Assembly: GCF_026342405.1 (NCBI RefSeq)
Contig: NZ_JAPEMU010000001.1
Coordinates: 1,488,001 to 1,552,000 of the forward strand
From: Kitasatospora sp. NBC_00240
GTDB taxonomy: Bacteria; Actinomycetota; Actinomycetes; Streptomycetales; Streptomycetaceae
Length of the DNA: 64,000 nucleotides
Reading direction: 5' to 3'
In this document: piece after piece, positions 16,202 through 26,400 of the stretch
Layout of the letters: every line of letters starts with the position of its first letter
Numbering within the stretch: the first letter of the stretch is position 1
Translations under genes and position numbers: made by a program
Notes under the pieces: generated by a model
Told to the model about the DNA's origin: nothing
Seen by the model: only the letters and a program-made list of their open reading frames with translations
Database searches by the model: none

Positions 16202-16265
16202 CCCGTGATGGGACCGGCCCGTGATGGGACCGGCCCGAGGCTGAGTCGGTCCGAGGCTGAGTCGG
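16202..16265 (+). repeat. Two consecutive pairs of 16-bp tandem repeats
   Basis: Directly after the padR stop codon: a 16-bp unit starting CCCGTGATG occurs twice (16202-16233), then a different 16-bp unit starting YCCGAGGCTG occurs twice (16234-16265). The shared CCG...GG frame suggests one ancestral unit that diverged before a second duplication. Confidence 0.85.
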
Positions 16266-16395
16266 TCCGCCACCGGCGCGGCGGCCCCCCGACCACGGGC
16301 GGGGCGCAGGGCCCGACGGCGAGGACGCGGCGGGCCGCCACGGCGCCCGTGGGCCGGGCGCCGTGGCGGTCGGCGGGACGACCCGTACCGGGAGG

Positions 16396-16695
16396 CTAGG
16401 CCAGCAGGGACCTGACCGCGCGGCAGGTCACCGCCGACGGCCGGTGGATGCCGATCCGGCTCGCGACGGAGCGGATACGACGGTTGGTGGCCTGTTGCGG
16501 GAGGTAGTTGCCGGAGTCGAGCAGGACGATGGCCAGGCGCATCGCCTTGAGGCGGCGGTTGTGGTCCTCGTACCAGGCCCGGGGCAGCCCGGGCGGCAGG
16601 GGCTGCGGGGCGGGCGGTCCGAGACGGCGACGTGGGCGGGCGGGTGCTGCCGCCTTGCGCTTGGGCATGGAACGGCTGACGGTGGCAGCGGACAT
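16396..16695 (-). CDS. Small basic protein of unknown function
   Basis: A 99-residue, strongly basic protein that I do not recognise. The first 35 residues are Arg/Pro/Ala-rich and probably disordered. The C-terminal 60 residues look folded and helical (WYEDHNRRLKAMRLAIVLLD, then NYLPQQATNRRIRSVASRIG and IHRPSAVTCRAVRSLL) and could be a small DNA-binding or helix-bundle domain. It is probably real: AGGAGG stands seven bases before ATG 16695. The upstream region is AT-rich for this genome, with two CTGACAA copies 28 bp apart (16729-16735 and 16757-16763). An internal ATG at residue 10 is an alternative start. Function is not assignable. Confidence 0.6.
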   Translation of the reverse strand: MSAATVSRSMPKRKAAAPARPRRRLGPPAPQPLPPGLPRAWYEDHNRRLKAMRLAIVLLDSGNYLPQQATNRRIRSVASRIGIHRPSAVTCRAVRSLLA

Positions 16696-16821
16696 CGGCG
16701 ACCTCCTGGTGCGGCGGTGGGGTGCTCACTGACAACACCTATGATATGAGGCGGGTCTGACAATCGACCCGGTCCGGCGTAGGCCGACCGCCCCTGATCC
16801 GGCGCGCGGGCCGGAGCGGAC

Positions 16822-17988
16822 TCAGCGGGCCCGGCGGCCGGTGACGGTGACCCAGCCGGCCGGTGTGCGGGTCCCGCCGAGGGTGAGCCCGCCTCCGCCG
16901 ACGCGGTCGACCGCGACGGCCCGCCCCGGGCAGTGCGCGAGCAGCCAGCCGGCCAGTTCGGCGGCGGCCAGCGGGGCGGCGAGCCCGTCCACCGTCCAGG
17001 CCGCCGGCCCGCCGAGGACCGCCCGGCCGACCCGCTCCAGCCAGGCCGTGAGCCGGCGCGGGGAGCCGGCCGGGGCCTCCTCGTGGACGGCCGGCTCCAG
17101 CAGTGGGAGGGCCCAGCGGGAGACCTCGGACGCGGGCCCCCGGGCCCACAGTTCGGGACGCCCGTGCCGTCGGAACATCAGCTCGGCCTCGCCGTCCTCG
17201 ATCCTCCGCACGCTCGCACGGGTGGCACGCGGCAGCGGCGCGGCGCCCGCCAGCAGGCCCGGCCGCGGCACCGGCCCGCTCCCCCACCCGGCCGCCAGTT
17301 CGCCGAGCCATCGCGCGAGATCGCGCACGGTGGACGGCGCCCGCTCCTCCAGCACGGCGGGCGAGCCCAGCAACCCGGCGTGCCCCGCCAGGGCGTCGGC
17401 GCGGGAGCCGAGGATCAGCCGGAAGGCAGCGTCCGTCCCGCTGCGCTCGGCGGCCGCCAGCGGTTGCAGCGACAGCAGGACGGTGTCCCGGCGGCGCAGC
17501 AGGGTCACGCCGAGCGGCTCGGCGAGGGCCGTGCCAGGCCACTCGAACCCGGGCATCCCGCCCGGCAGCAGTGGCGACAACCGGCCCAGCCAGCCGGCCA
17601 GTTCGGCGGGCGCCTTGATCCGGCCGACCAGGGGCACGGTGCCGGCCGGCACCCCGGCCGGCGTGACGTGGAGGATCCGCACGCCGGGGCCGTCAGGGCC
17701 GAGGTCGGGTTCGGTCGTGGGTGCGATCTCCAGGTGCGGCTCGGCGAACCGCCGGCCGCCGGAGGTGCGGACGTACAGGCCGTCCACGCCCTCCGCGGTG
17801 AGCAGTTCGGCCACCGCGGCCGGCGCCAGACCGCCGGCGAGCACCACGCCGTAGGGCTGGTCGGGCCATCGGACGTCGCCCCGGACGACGTACCCGTCCG
17901 GTTGCGGGCCGGCCAGCCGCTCCCCGACCAGCTCCAGCCAGGCGGCCAACGGCCCGTCCCCGGCCCGCCACTCCAACGGATCGCGCAC
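16822..17988 (-). CDS. Protein of unknown function with internal repeats, downstream of a SARP gene
   Basis: A 388-residue protein that I do not recognise; there is no signal peptide or membrane helix. Several short amphipathic helices of the form x-W-L-x-x-(L/V) recur: LAAWLELVGERL near residue 12, AGWLGRL near 130, LARWLGELAAG near 220 and LTAWLERVGRAV near 315. Each is followed by a beta-rich stretch, which suggests a repeated alpha/beta unit. The start GTG 17988 has GAGGAGGA a few bases ahead. It begins 41 bases after the SARP stop codon on the same strand, so the two are probably cotranscribed. Codon bias agrees with its neighbours, which supports a real gene. Confidence 0.6.
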   Translation of the reverse strand: MRDPLEWRAGDGPLAAWLELVGERLAGPQPDGYVVRGDVRWPDQPYGVVLAGGLAPAAVAELLTAEGVDGLYVRTSGGRRFAEPHLEIAPTTEPDLGPDGPGVRILHVTPAGVPAGTVPLVGRIKAPAELAGWLGRLSPLLPGGMPGFEWPGTALAEPLGVTLLRRRDTVLLSLQPLAAAERSGTDAAFRLILGSRADALAGHAGLLGSPAVLEERAPSTVRDLARWLGELAAGWGSGPVPRPGLLAGAAPLPRATRASVRRIEDGEAELMFRRHGRPELWARGPASEVSRWALPLLEPAVHEEAPAGSPRRLTAWLERVGRAVLGGPAAWTVDGLAAPLAAAELAGWLLAHCPGRAVAVDRVGGGGLTLGGTRTPAGWVTVTGRRAR

Positions 17989-18029
17989 GCTTCCTCCTCG
18001 TCGCCGGGCCGTCGGCCCGGTCCTTCGGC

Positions 18030-20042
18030 TCACGCCGCCGGCGGCCCGGTCGGGCTGCCGGCCACCCCGCCCGACCCGCTGGCGACCTCGCTTCCACCAC
18101 CGGCCGCGGCTCCGTCCCCGGCCTCGACTCCGTTCCCGCCCCCGCCCCCGGCCCCGGTTCCGGTTCCGGCTCCGGCTCCGGCCAGGACGCAGAGGCGGAC
18201 CAGCTCGTCGAGGCGGTACCCGGGGCCGGGCCGGTCCGAGGGCTCCAACAGCCCTTCCGTGAGCAGCCGTTCCATTATCCCGGACCGCTCCGGCGGCGTC
18301 CCGGGAGCAGCCGGTCCGGCAGCCGACGGTCCGGCAGCCGACGGTCCGAGGGCGGGCACGGCGTCCCCGGCGGGCCGGGCGGCCCCCGCCGCCGGCGCGG
18401 CCCGGGCGAGGTCGCCGAGGGCGGCCGCCAGCTCGGCCGGCAGGCGGTGGTGCGCCCGCCGGAAGTCCGCCTCGACGCACAGCTCGCCGACCCGCAGCTC
18501 GGCCAGGCGGCGGCCCTCGTCCCGCAGTCGGGCCGCGAAGGCGGCGAGGCTCCAACCGGGCCGCGCCGAGATCCTGGTGGCGGCGATCCGCAGCGCCAGC
18601 GGCAGGTGCCCGCAGGCGGCCGCGACCGCCTCGGCGGCCGCCGGTTCGGCGGCGATCCGGGCCGTCCCGGCGACGGCGGCGAGCAGGCCGGCCGACTCCT
18701 GCGGGGTGAGCCTGCCGAGCCGCAGGCCGGCCGAGAGGGTGAGGCCCGGCAGCGGCCCGCGCGCGGTGACCAGCACGGCGCAGCGGGGGCCGGCGGGCAG
18801 CAGCGGGCGGACGTGTGCCTCGTCCGCGGCCTCGTCCAGGACGACCAGGAGCCGGCGGTCCGCCGTCACCGCGCGGTAGAGCGCGGCCCGCGCGGCGGTG
18901 CCGGCCGGGATCTCCGCCGCCGGGACGCCGAGCGCCCGCAGGAAGCCGCCGAGCACGGTGGCCGGGTCGGCGACGTCGCCGCGGGCGCCGCCGAGGCCGG
19001 CGAAGAGCTGGCCGTCGGCGAACTCGGCCCGGACGGTCCGGGCGGCCCGTACGGCCAGGGTGCTCTTGCCCGTCCCCCAGCCTCCGTGGACCAGCACCAC
19101 GGCGGGGCCGCCGGCCTCCGCCCGGTGGGCGGCGAGGGCCGCAGCGACCGCACCCACCTCAGCCACCCGGCCGGTGAAGTCACCAACATCGGAAGGCAGT
19201 TGAGCAGGTGCGGCGCCGAGGGCGGCACACCGGGCCGCCGGGCCGGGGCCGGTCGCCGTCACACCGGCGGGCGGAGCCGCAGACGCCGGTGGCAGGTCCG
19301 CGCACAGGATCCGCTGCCGCAGCTCCCGCAGCTCGGGGCCGGGGCGGACGCCCAGCTCGGCGGCCAGCGTCCGCGCCGTGGTGTCGAAGACCTCCAACGC
19401 CTCCGCCTGCCGGCCGCCGCGGTAGAGGGCGGTCATCAGCAGCGCCGTCAGCGGCTCGCGCAGCGGGTGTTCGGCGCACAGCGCGGTCAGTTCCGCCACC
19501 AGGCCGGCCGGGCGGCCGAGTTCGAGTTCCAGTGCGAGGCGGTCCCGCAGGACGGCCAGCCGCTGTTCGGTCAGCCGCGCGCGCTCCTGCTCGGCCCACG
19601 GACCGGGGAGGCCGGCCAGGGCCGCGCCCTGCCACAGGGCCAGGGCCCGCCGGTACAGCCCGACGGCGGCCGCCGCGTCGCCGGCGTCGCGGCGCCGGGC
19701 CGCGTCCGCGGCCAGCGACGCGAAGGCCACCGCGTCGAGGCTCCGCCCGGGGACCTCCAGGGCGTAGCCGCCGTCCCGGGAGAGCAGGGTACGGGTGCCG
19801 GCGCCGGGCGGATCGATCACCGCTCGGAGCCGGGAGATGTGGTTGCGCAGCACGGCGGCGGCGGAGGCGGGTTCGTCCTCCCCCCAGAGCCCGTGGGCGA
19901 GTTCACGGGCCGGGACGGCGCGGCCGGCGCGCTCGGCGAGCATCCCGAGGACGGCCTGGCGCTGCCCGGAGCCGGTCGGCAGCTCCTGGCCGGCGCGCCG
20001 GATCCGCATCGGACCCAGCACCGCGATCGTCAGCTCCGCCAC
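18030..20042 (-). CDS. SARP-family regulator with NB-ARC domain
   Basis: A 670-residue regulator. Residues 1-90 are the winged helix (LTIAVLGPMRIRRAG, HGLWGEDEPASAAAVLRNHISRLRAVI). About 95-245 is the BTAD domain, ending in AAELGVRPGPELRELRQRIL. The NB-ARC ATPase has Walker A HGGWGTGKSTLA near 320, LLVVLDEAADEA as Walker B, and HLPLALRIAATRI. The C-terminus carries a low-complexity Gly/Ala/Thr tail, and no TPR array is present. The start GTG 20042 has GGTGGAG ahead. It is divergent from a second SARP gene across 422 bases. The unrecognised gene 16822-17988 lies immediately downstream. Its target genes are not evident. Confidence 0.88.
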   Translation of the reverse strand: MAELTIAVLGPMRIRRAGQELPTGSGQRQAVLGMLAERAGRAVPARELAHGLWGEDEPASAAAVLRNHISRLRAVIDPPGAGTRTLLSRDGGYALEVPGRSLDAVAFASLAADAARRRDAGDAAAAVGLYRRALALWQGAALAGLPGPWAEQERARLTEQRLAVLRDRLALELELGRPAGLVAELTALCAEHPLREPLTALLMTALYRGGRQAEALEVFDTTARTLAAELGVRPGPELRELRQRILCADLPPASAAPPAGVTATGPGPAARCAALGAAPAQLPSDVGDFTGRVAEVGAVAAALAAHRAEAGGPAVVLVHGGWGTGKSTLAVRAARTVRAEFADGQLFAGLGGARGDVADPATVLGGFLRALGVPAAEIPAGTAARAALYRAVTADRRLLVVLDEAADEAHVRPLLPAGPRCAVLVTARGPLPGLTLSAGLRLGRLTPQESAGLLAAVAGTARIAAEPAAAEAVAAACGHLPLALRIAATRISARPGWSLAAFAARLRDEGRRLAELRVGELCVEADFRRAHHRLPAELAAALGDLARAAPAAGAARPAGDAVPALGPSAAGPSAAGPAAPGTPPERSGIMERLLTEGLLEPSDRPGPGYRLDELVRLCVLAGAGAGTGTGAGGGGGNGVEAGDGAAAGGGSEVASGSGGVAGSPTGPPAA

Positions 20043-20464
20043 GACTCCACCCCCGTGCCTCTCCCCGTGCCCCGCGACCGCGGGCGGCGGACCACGACCG
20101 GGCCCGCGGGGCGGGCCCGGGGCGTCGGCCGGGTCGCGGGCGGACCAGGGCGAAGGGGACAGTGTGCCACGACATCCGAGGTCACCGGCCCGGGCGGAGC
20201 CGCACCGGGCCGGCCGCGGGTACGGTCCGCGCCCGATCACACCGGCCTGCCACCGGGCCGGCCGGGCCGTGGGGCCGGGCCGCCCGTGTCCCGCGCGGGA
20301 CGATGTGCGGGCCGGGCCGCCCGCTGGGTAGGTTGGGCCCTCGTAGCAGCCGTACGCGCCCCGGTTCCCCCTCGAACCCGGCCGGCGCACGCCCGACCCG
20401 TCACGGGTCCGGGCCCGGCGGACAGGCCCGGCCGAGGCGGCGGCCGGAAGACGAATGGAACAGG
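20043..20464. other. Divergent promoter region between two SARP genes
   Basis: Very GC-rich. TAGGTT at 20328-20333 is a plausible -10 box for the plus-strand SARP, which would give a leader of about 125 bases. I could not find a convincing set of 11-bp-spaced repeats here. Confidence 0.35.
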
Positions 20465-23317
20465 GTGACCGACATACGAATCTCGCTGCTCGGGCCGGTG
20501 CGGGCCTGGGTGGCCGGCCGGGAGGTCGGGCTCGGCCCGGCCCAGCGGCACGCCGTGCTGGCCGCGCTCGCCGTCTCCCCGGGGTGCGCCGTCACCACCG
20601 AGGAGCTGGTGGACGGCCTGTGGGGCGATCGTGCCCCGGCCCGCCCGGTGGCCGCGGTGCGCAACCACGTCTCGGGGCTGCGGGCCGTGCTGGAGCAGGA
20701 CCGGTCCACCCCACGGGTTCTGGTCTCGGCCGGCGGCGGGTACCTGCTGCGGCTGCCCGCCGACGCTGTCGACCTCGCGGTGTTCGGGCGCCTGGTCGGG
20801 GAGGCGGCCGCGCTCCGGGCGGCGGGCGATCTCCCGGCGGCGGCCGAACGCCTGGCACAGGCCCTGGACCTGCCGGACGGCGAGCCCTTCGCCGGTGTGC
20901 CCGGGGTGCTGGCGGGGCGCGAGCGCGAGCGCTTCGCGGGGCGGCACCTGGACGTCCGGCAGGAGCACCTGGACGTCCGGCTGGCGCTTGGCCTGCACCG
21001 CCAGGTGGTGGACGAACTCTCCTTGCTGGCCGCGCAGTTCCCGCTGCACGAGGGGATCAGGGCGCTGCTGATGACGGCCCTGTACCGGTGCGGCCGGCCG
21101 GCCGAGGCGCTGGCCGCCTTCGCCGAGGCCCGGCGGCTGCTGGACGCGGAACTCGGGGTGGAGCCGACCGCCCCGCTGCGGGACCTGCGGCGGCGGATCC
21201 GCGCCGGCGACCCCGGCCTGGCGACCCCGCCCGCCCCCGCCGGCGGGCCGCCGCCCCGGCCCACGCCGTCCCGGCTCCCGCCCCGCGCGGAGCACTTCAC
21301 CGGCCGGGCGGAGCTGGTCGGCTCGCTGGCCGGGCTGCTGACGGCGACGGAGCCGGCCGCGCCGACCGTCGCGGTGGTGGCCGGGATGGGCGGCGTCGGC
21401 AAGAGCGCGCTGGCCGCCGAGGTCGCCGACCAGGTCCGGCGGCACTTCCCCGACGGGCAGCTGTACGTCAACCTGCGCGGTGCCCGGCCGGACCCGGCGG
21501 ATCCCGGCAGCGTCCTGGCGCGCTTCCTCCGCTCGCTGGGCGTGACCGGCAGCGCCGTCCCCGAGCGGCTGGACGAACGCGCCGCGCTCTACCGCTCGTT
21601 GCTCGCCGGGCGGCGGATCCTGCTGGTCCTGGACGACGCACGCGACGTCGCCCAGGTGCGGCCGCTGCTGCCCGGCTCCGAGGGTTGCGCCGTCCTGGTG
21701 ACCGCCCGCACCCGCCTGCCGGGCCTCGCCCCCACCCGCCAGGTCGACCTGGACGTGCTGGAGCCCGAGGAGGCGGCCGAGCTGTTCGCCCGGATGGTCG
21801 GCCGCACCCGGGTGGACGCCGAGCCGGCCGCGGCCCGGGAGGTGCTGGCCGCCTGCTGCCACCTCCCGCTCGCCATCCGGATCATCGGCGCGCGCACCGC
21901 GGCCAGCCCGGACTGGACGCTGCACCACGTCGTCCGCCGGCTGGCCGACCGCCGTGGCCGACTGGCCGAGTTGAGCACCCGCGACCTGGCCGTCGAGGCG
22001 TGCTTCCGGCTCAGCTACGAACAGCTCTCCGCGTCCGACGCCCGGGCCTTCCGGCTGCTCGCCGTCCCCGAGACGCCCGACCTCTCGCTGCCGGCCGCGG
22101 CGGCGGGCCTCGCCCTCGGTCCGTCACCGGCACTGGACGTCCTGGACGGCCTGGTGCACGCCGGACTGCTGGAAGCCCCCGCCCCCGACCGGTACGGCTA
22201 CCACGACCTGCTGCGCCTGTTCGCCCAGGCCCGCGCGGAGGAACTGGACCCGGCCGCGGAGCGGCACGCCCTCGTCCGCCGGATCCTCGACCAGGCCCTC
22301 GCCACCGCGGGCAACGCCTACCGGACCGTCCGGCCGGGCCACCGGATCCCGGACCGGCTCACCCCCGTGGCGGTCGCCGGACTACCGGTGCCCGGGCGCG
22401 CCGACGGGCAGCGCTGGCTGGCCGAGGAGGGCGGCGGCCTGCTGAGCCTGGCCGGGCAGGCCCTGGGCATCGCCGACTGCCACGCGGCGGTGGCCGACCT
22501 CCTGCTCACCCTGGACCCGCATCTGGAGGCCGGGTTCCTGTGGCGTGAGCTGATCGACGTCTGCCGCCGCACGATGCGGTCGGCCGCCGAGCACGGGGAC
22601 GCCCGGGCCGAGGGCCGGGCCGGCTACATGCTGGGCGGCGGTCTCATGCAGCTGGGGCAGTTGGACGAGGCCGAGCAGGTCTCGGCCCGGGCGGCCGAGC
22701 AGGCCGCGGCCTGCCAGGACCTGCCGGTGCTGGCGGAGATCCTCAACGTCCGCGCCATGCTCGCCCACCAGACCGGGCGGGTTCCGGAGGCGGTCGCCCT
22801 GCACCGGGAGTCGATGCGCCTCGCGGACGACTGCGGCAGCGCCTGGACCAGGGCGAACACGGTGACGTCCAGTGTGATCGCCCACCTCGCCGACGACCGG
22901 CCCGGGTTGGCCGTCGAGGCCGCCGAGCAGGGCCTGGCGGCCTTCCGCGCCCTGGACGACCCCTTCGGGGAGGTGTACGCCCTGCACTGCGCCGGCCGGG
23001 CGGTGCGCCGCCTGGGCGACACCGACCGGGCGATCTCGCTGCACGAACGAGGTCTCGCCCAGGCCGGCGCGCACGGCTTCGCGGTCTTCAAGCCGCTGGC
23101 GCTGCTGCACGTCGCCGAGTGCCACCTGGACGCCGGCCGCCCGGCCGACGCGGCCGGCTGGGCGACCCGGGCCGTCACCGCCGCCCGGGAGCTGCACCGT
23201 CCCGCCGCGGAGGCGCTGGCCCGCGACACCCTCGCCCGCAGCCTCGCCGCCCAGGAGCGGGCGGCGGACGCACCGGTGGCGCCGAGCCCGGCGAAGGGCC
23301 CCGCACCGGCGGGGTGA
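20465..23317 (+). CDS. AfsR-type SARP regulator with NB-ARC and TPR domains
   Basis: A 950-residue regulator with the full AfsR architecture. It has the winged helix (IRISLLGPVRAWVAG) at 1-90 and the BTAD domain to about 245 (DAELGVEPTAPLRDLRRRI). NB-ARC follows, with Walker A AGMGGVGKSALA near 306, LLVLDDARD and HLPLAIRIIG. TPR-like helical repeats run from about 700 to the end (AEQVSARAAEQAAACQD, AVALHRESMRLADDC, RAISLHERGLAQAG). Such proteins are usually controlled by Ser/Thr phosphorylation or ligand-driven oligomerisation and activate pathway genes. GTG 20465 is the best start by homology, although no strong ribosome site precedes it. It converges on the LAL regulator gene. Confidence 0.9.
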   Translation: MTDIRISLLGPVRAWVAGREVGLGPAQRHAVLAALAVSPGCAVTTEELVDGLWGDRAPARPVAAVRNHVSGLRAVLEQDRSTPRVLVSAGGGYLLRLPADAVDLAVFGRLVGEAAALRAAGDLPAAAERLAQALDLPDGEPFAGVPGVLAGRERERFAGRHLDVRQEHLDVRLALGLHRQVVDELSLLAAQFPLHEGIRALLMTALYRCGRPAEALAAFAEARRLLDAELGVEPTAPLRDLRRRIRAGDPGLATPPAPAGGPPPRPTPSRLPPRAEHFTGRAELVGSLAGLLTATEPAAPTVAVVAGMGGVGKSALAAEVADQVRRHFPDGQLYVNLRGARPDPADPGSVLARFLRSLGVTGSAVPERLDERAALYRSLLAGRRILLVLDDARDVAQVRPLLPGSEGCAVLVTARTRLPGLAPTRQVDLDVLEPEEAAELFARMVGRTRVDAEPAAAREVLAACCHLPLAIRIIGARTAASPDWTLHHVVRRLADRRGRLAELSTRDLAVEACFRLSYEQLSASDARAFRLLAVPETPDLSLPAAAAGLALGPSPALDVLDGLVHAGLLEAPAPDRYGYHDLLRLFAQARAEELDPAAERHALVRRILDQALATAGNAYRTVRPGHRIPDRLTPVAVAGLPVPGRADGQRWLAEEGGGLLSLAGQALGIADCHAAVADLLLTLDPHLEAGFLWRELIDVCRRTMRSAAEHGDARAEGRAGYMLGGGLMQLGQLDEAEQVSARAAEQAAACQDLPVLAEILNVRAMLAHQTGRVPEAVALHRESMRLADDCGSAWTRANTVTSSVIAHLADDRPGLAVEAAEQGLAAFRALDDPFGEVYALHCAGRAVRRLGDTDRAISLHERGLAQAGAHGFAVFKPLALLHVAECHLDAGRPADAAGWATRAVTAARELHRPAAEALARDTLARSLAAQERAADAPVAPSPAKGPAPAG

Positions 23318-23388
23318 GCGCGGTGGCGCCGGGCGGTCCGTACGCGGGCGGCGGCACGGGTGCGGGCCACCGTCCGGCCGTACGCGCC

Positions 23389-23418
23389 GGTCGGGCCCGG
23401 GCCGCCGCCCGCCCGACC
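23389..23418. terminator. Hairpin between convergent regulator genes
   Basis: GGTCGGGC and GCCCGACC form an 8-bp perfect stem between the stops at 23317 and 23460. Confidence 0.45.
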
Positions 23419-23459
23419 CGCCGTCAGGCCCGGGCCGCCGCCGTCGGGCCGGAGCGCCG

Positions 23460-26400
23460 TCAGGCCCCGACCGGCGGGGTGAGCGCGGCGGCGAGGCCCG
23501 GCCGGCCGTCGATGCCGAGCTTGCCGTAGGTGTTCGTCAGATGCACCTCCACGGTGCGCAGTCCGACGAAGAGGTGCTGGGCGATCTCGCGATTGGTCAT
23601 CCCCTCGGCGGCCAGGCCCGCGACCCGCTGCTCGGTGGGGGTGAGCGCGGCCACCCCGTGGAAGGTGCGGGAGCGCGGCCGGTCGCCGCAGGCGCGGAGC
23701 TCCTCCAGGGCGCGCTCGGCCACGGCCGACGCGCCGGTCGCGTGGGCCGCGCTGGCCGCCTGCTGGAGGTGCTCGCGGGCCTCCGGCACGCGGCCGGCCC
23801 GGCGCAGTGCGGCGCCGAGGTCGCCGAGCGCCTGCGCGTGCCGGTACCGGGACGGCGACCGCGCCAGCAGTCCGACCGCCTCCCGCAGCAGGTCGAGCCC
23901 GTCCGGTCCGCCGGTGGCCAGGGCCAGCGCGCGCAGGGCGGCGCCGACCGTCTCGGGGCTGCCCCAGCGCCGGGCGATCGCCAGCTCCTCCTCGGCGAGC
24001 CGGACGGCCTGCGGCCGCTCGCCGAGGGCGGCGTGCACCAGGGCCGCCTCGGAGCGCCACGGGTAGATCCAGGTGCACTCGATGCCGCGGGCCGCGATCC
24101 GCCCGCCGCAGCCCCGGAAGTCGGCCAAGGCCTCCGCGGGGCGTCCCTGGGCCACCCGCAGCTGCCCGCGGGCCAGCTGGAGGTAGTCGTTGATCCAGTG
24201 GCCGGTCAGGTCGCCGCCCAGGCCGGCCCGCTCCAGCAAGGCCTCCGCCTCCGCCACCCGGCCCTGTTTGAGGAGCGAGTCGAGCAGGGTGCTGACCGCC
24301 AGCGCGCCGTGGCTGTGCCGCTCGTCGACGCCGATCTCGCGGAGCGTGCGCAGCGCCGCCCGGGCGTCCGCCTCGCAGTCCAGGACGCGGCCCAACTGGC
24401 CCTGCACGCAGGCGCGGACGACGACGCTGTGCGCCAGGGCGAAGGCGGAGCCCGGTGCGCCGGCCCGGGTCACCGCCTCGTCGGCGTGGCGCAGCGCGAG
24501 TTCGGTCTCCCCGGTGGCGCCGAGGAAGAGCACCGCGCCGGCGTAGACGAAGGACTCGTCGTCGGCCGGGTTCATCCCGTCGGCCAGCGCCTGCCGGGCG
24601 AGGACGGCGGCCTCCTGCGGCGAGTCGCCCTCGACGAGGATCCGGCGCAGCGCGAGCAGGGCGGCCAGCGGCCGCTCGGCCGCCGTTCCGGTGGCGTCGT
24701 GCGCCCGCAGCCCGGCCAGCCGCGCGAGCACCGCGGGGGCCGAGTCCAGCCCGTGCAGGCCGGCGTAGACGTGGTCGACCTCGAGGCGCAGCGCCTGGCC
24801 GGGGTCGACGGCCCGGAGCGCGGCGGCGGTCCGCCCCAGCACCGCGATCCCCTCGGGGTAGCGGTCCAGCGCGAACAGCGCGCCCGCCAGCCGGCGGGCG
24901 GCGGCGGTGCGCTCGACCGGGTCCTCGGACAGGTCGAGGCTGCGCCGGAGGTGGTCGGCGGCCTCGGGCAGGTCGGAGGCCAGTTCGGCCTCGCCGAGCG
25001 CGATCAGCAGGCTCGCCCGGGCGTCGTCGTCGAGGGGTTCGCGCAGGGCGCGGCGGAGCCAGCCGACGGCGTCCTGCGGCCGGCCCCGGCGGGCGGCGTC
25101 GGCGGCCGCCCGGCGCAGCAGGCCGGGGACCCACGGCAGGCCCGGCGGCGCCAGCTGCGCGTGCGCGGCCACCCGGGCCGGCGGGAGGTCCTGGGTGAGC
25201 ATCAGGTGGGCGGCGCGGCCGTGCAGGTCCCGCCGGACGCTGGGCAGCACCTCGTCGGCCACCGCGACGCCGATCACCGGGCAGACGAAGGCGGCGGTGC
25301 GCTCCGACCGGACGGTCAGCCCGGCCCGCGCGAGGGTGTGCAGGGCGTCCTGCACGGCCGTCTCGGCGAGCCCGGTGACGGCGGCGATCAGGTCGACGGT
25401 GGGTGCGTGGGCGGCGTCCTCCCCGGGTACGGCGGCTGCCTGCTCGGAGGGTTCGCCCAGCACGGCGGGTGCGTGGGCGGAGACCTCGCCGAGCACGGCG
25501 ACGGCCCTGGCCACCGCCACCGCGTCCGGGCCGGCTGTCCGGATCAGTTCCTGCAGGGCCCGTCCCACCTCGGCCGGGACGAGGTGGGTGAGCCGTGCGG
25601 CGGTCCGCGCGTCCGGAGGCAGCGCCGCCGACCGGACCGACCGCAACAGGGCCCGGAGCAGGAAGAGGTTGCCGCCCGTCGCGACCTGGCAGGCCTCGGT
25701 GAAGGCTTCCTCGCCGGCCTCGCCGAGCACCTCGGCGACGACCGACGTGACCGCCGCCCGGTCGAGCGGGGTGAGCGCGAGCCGGTGCCGGAACAGGGGC
25801 AGCACGCCGGCCAGGGTCTGCGCCTCGCGGGAGGGCTCGCCCGGGCTGACCGTGGCGATCACCACCACGGGCAGCTCGGCCGTGCGGCGGAGCAGGCAGC
25901 GCAGCCACAGCATCGAGGCTCGGTCGGCCCACTGAAGGTCGTCGACGACAAGGACCAGCCGGGCGCTGCGGGCCGCGAGTTCGACGACCAGCCGGTGCAG
26001 GCCCGTCGTGGCGGCCGCCTGCGCGGCGTCGGGCACCGCCGCCGCGCCGCCCCCGCCGCCGTCCGGAGCGGGGGTCGCGCCGGGAGCCGGCCCGCTCATG
26101 TCCGCCGGTGTCTCGACCGGGTGGTCCGGCGCAAGCGCCGGTGCGAGCACCCGCAGGGCGGGGGCGGCCGGTCCGTCCAGCACTTCGGCCGCCCCGTCGT
26201 CGGCCCCGCCGCGGACCAGGTGCCCGAAGAGCTGGCGGACGACGCCGAACTCCGCCCCGCTCTCGGACGGATCGGCCCAGGCGGCGACGACGTCGGCGCC
26301 GTCCGCCTGCGCCCGCCGGAGCACCTCGCGCAGCAGCGCGCTCTTGCCGCTGCCCGCCTCGCCCTGGACGAGCACGCAGACACCCTGCTCCGTCGGCCGG

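Noticed and set aside
19208..20464. Extension of the AfsR-type SARP frame far upstream
   Set aside because: It runs antisense through the divergent SARP gene and is Arg/Pro-rich; the family start (IRISLLGPV) fits GTG 20465.
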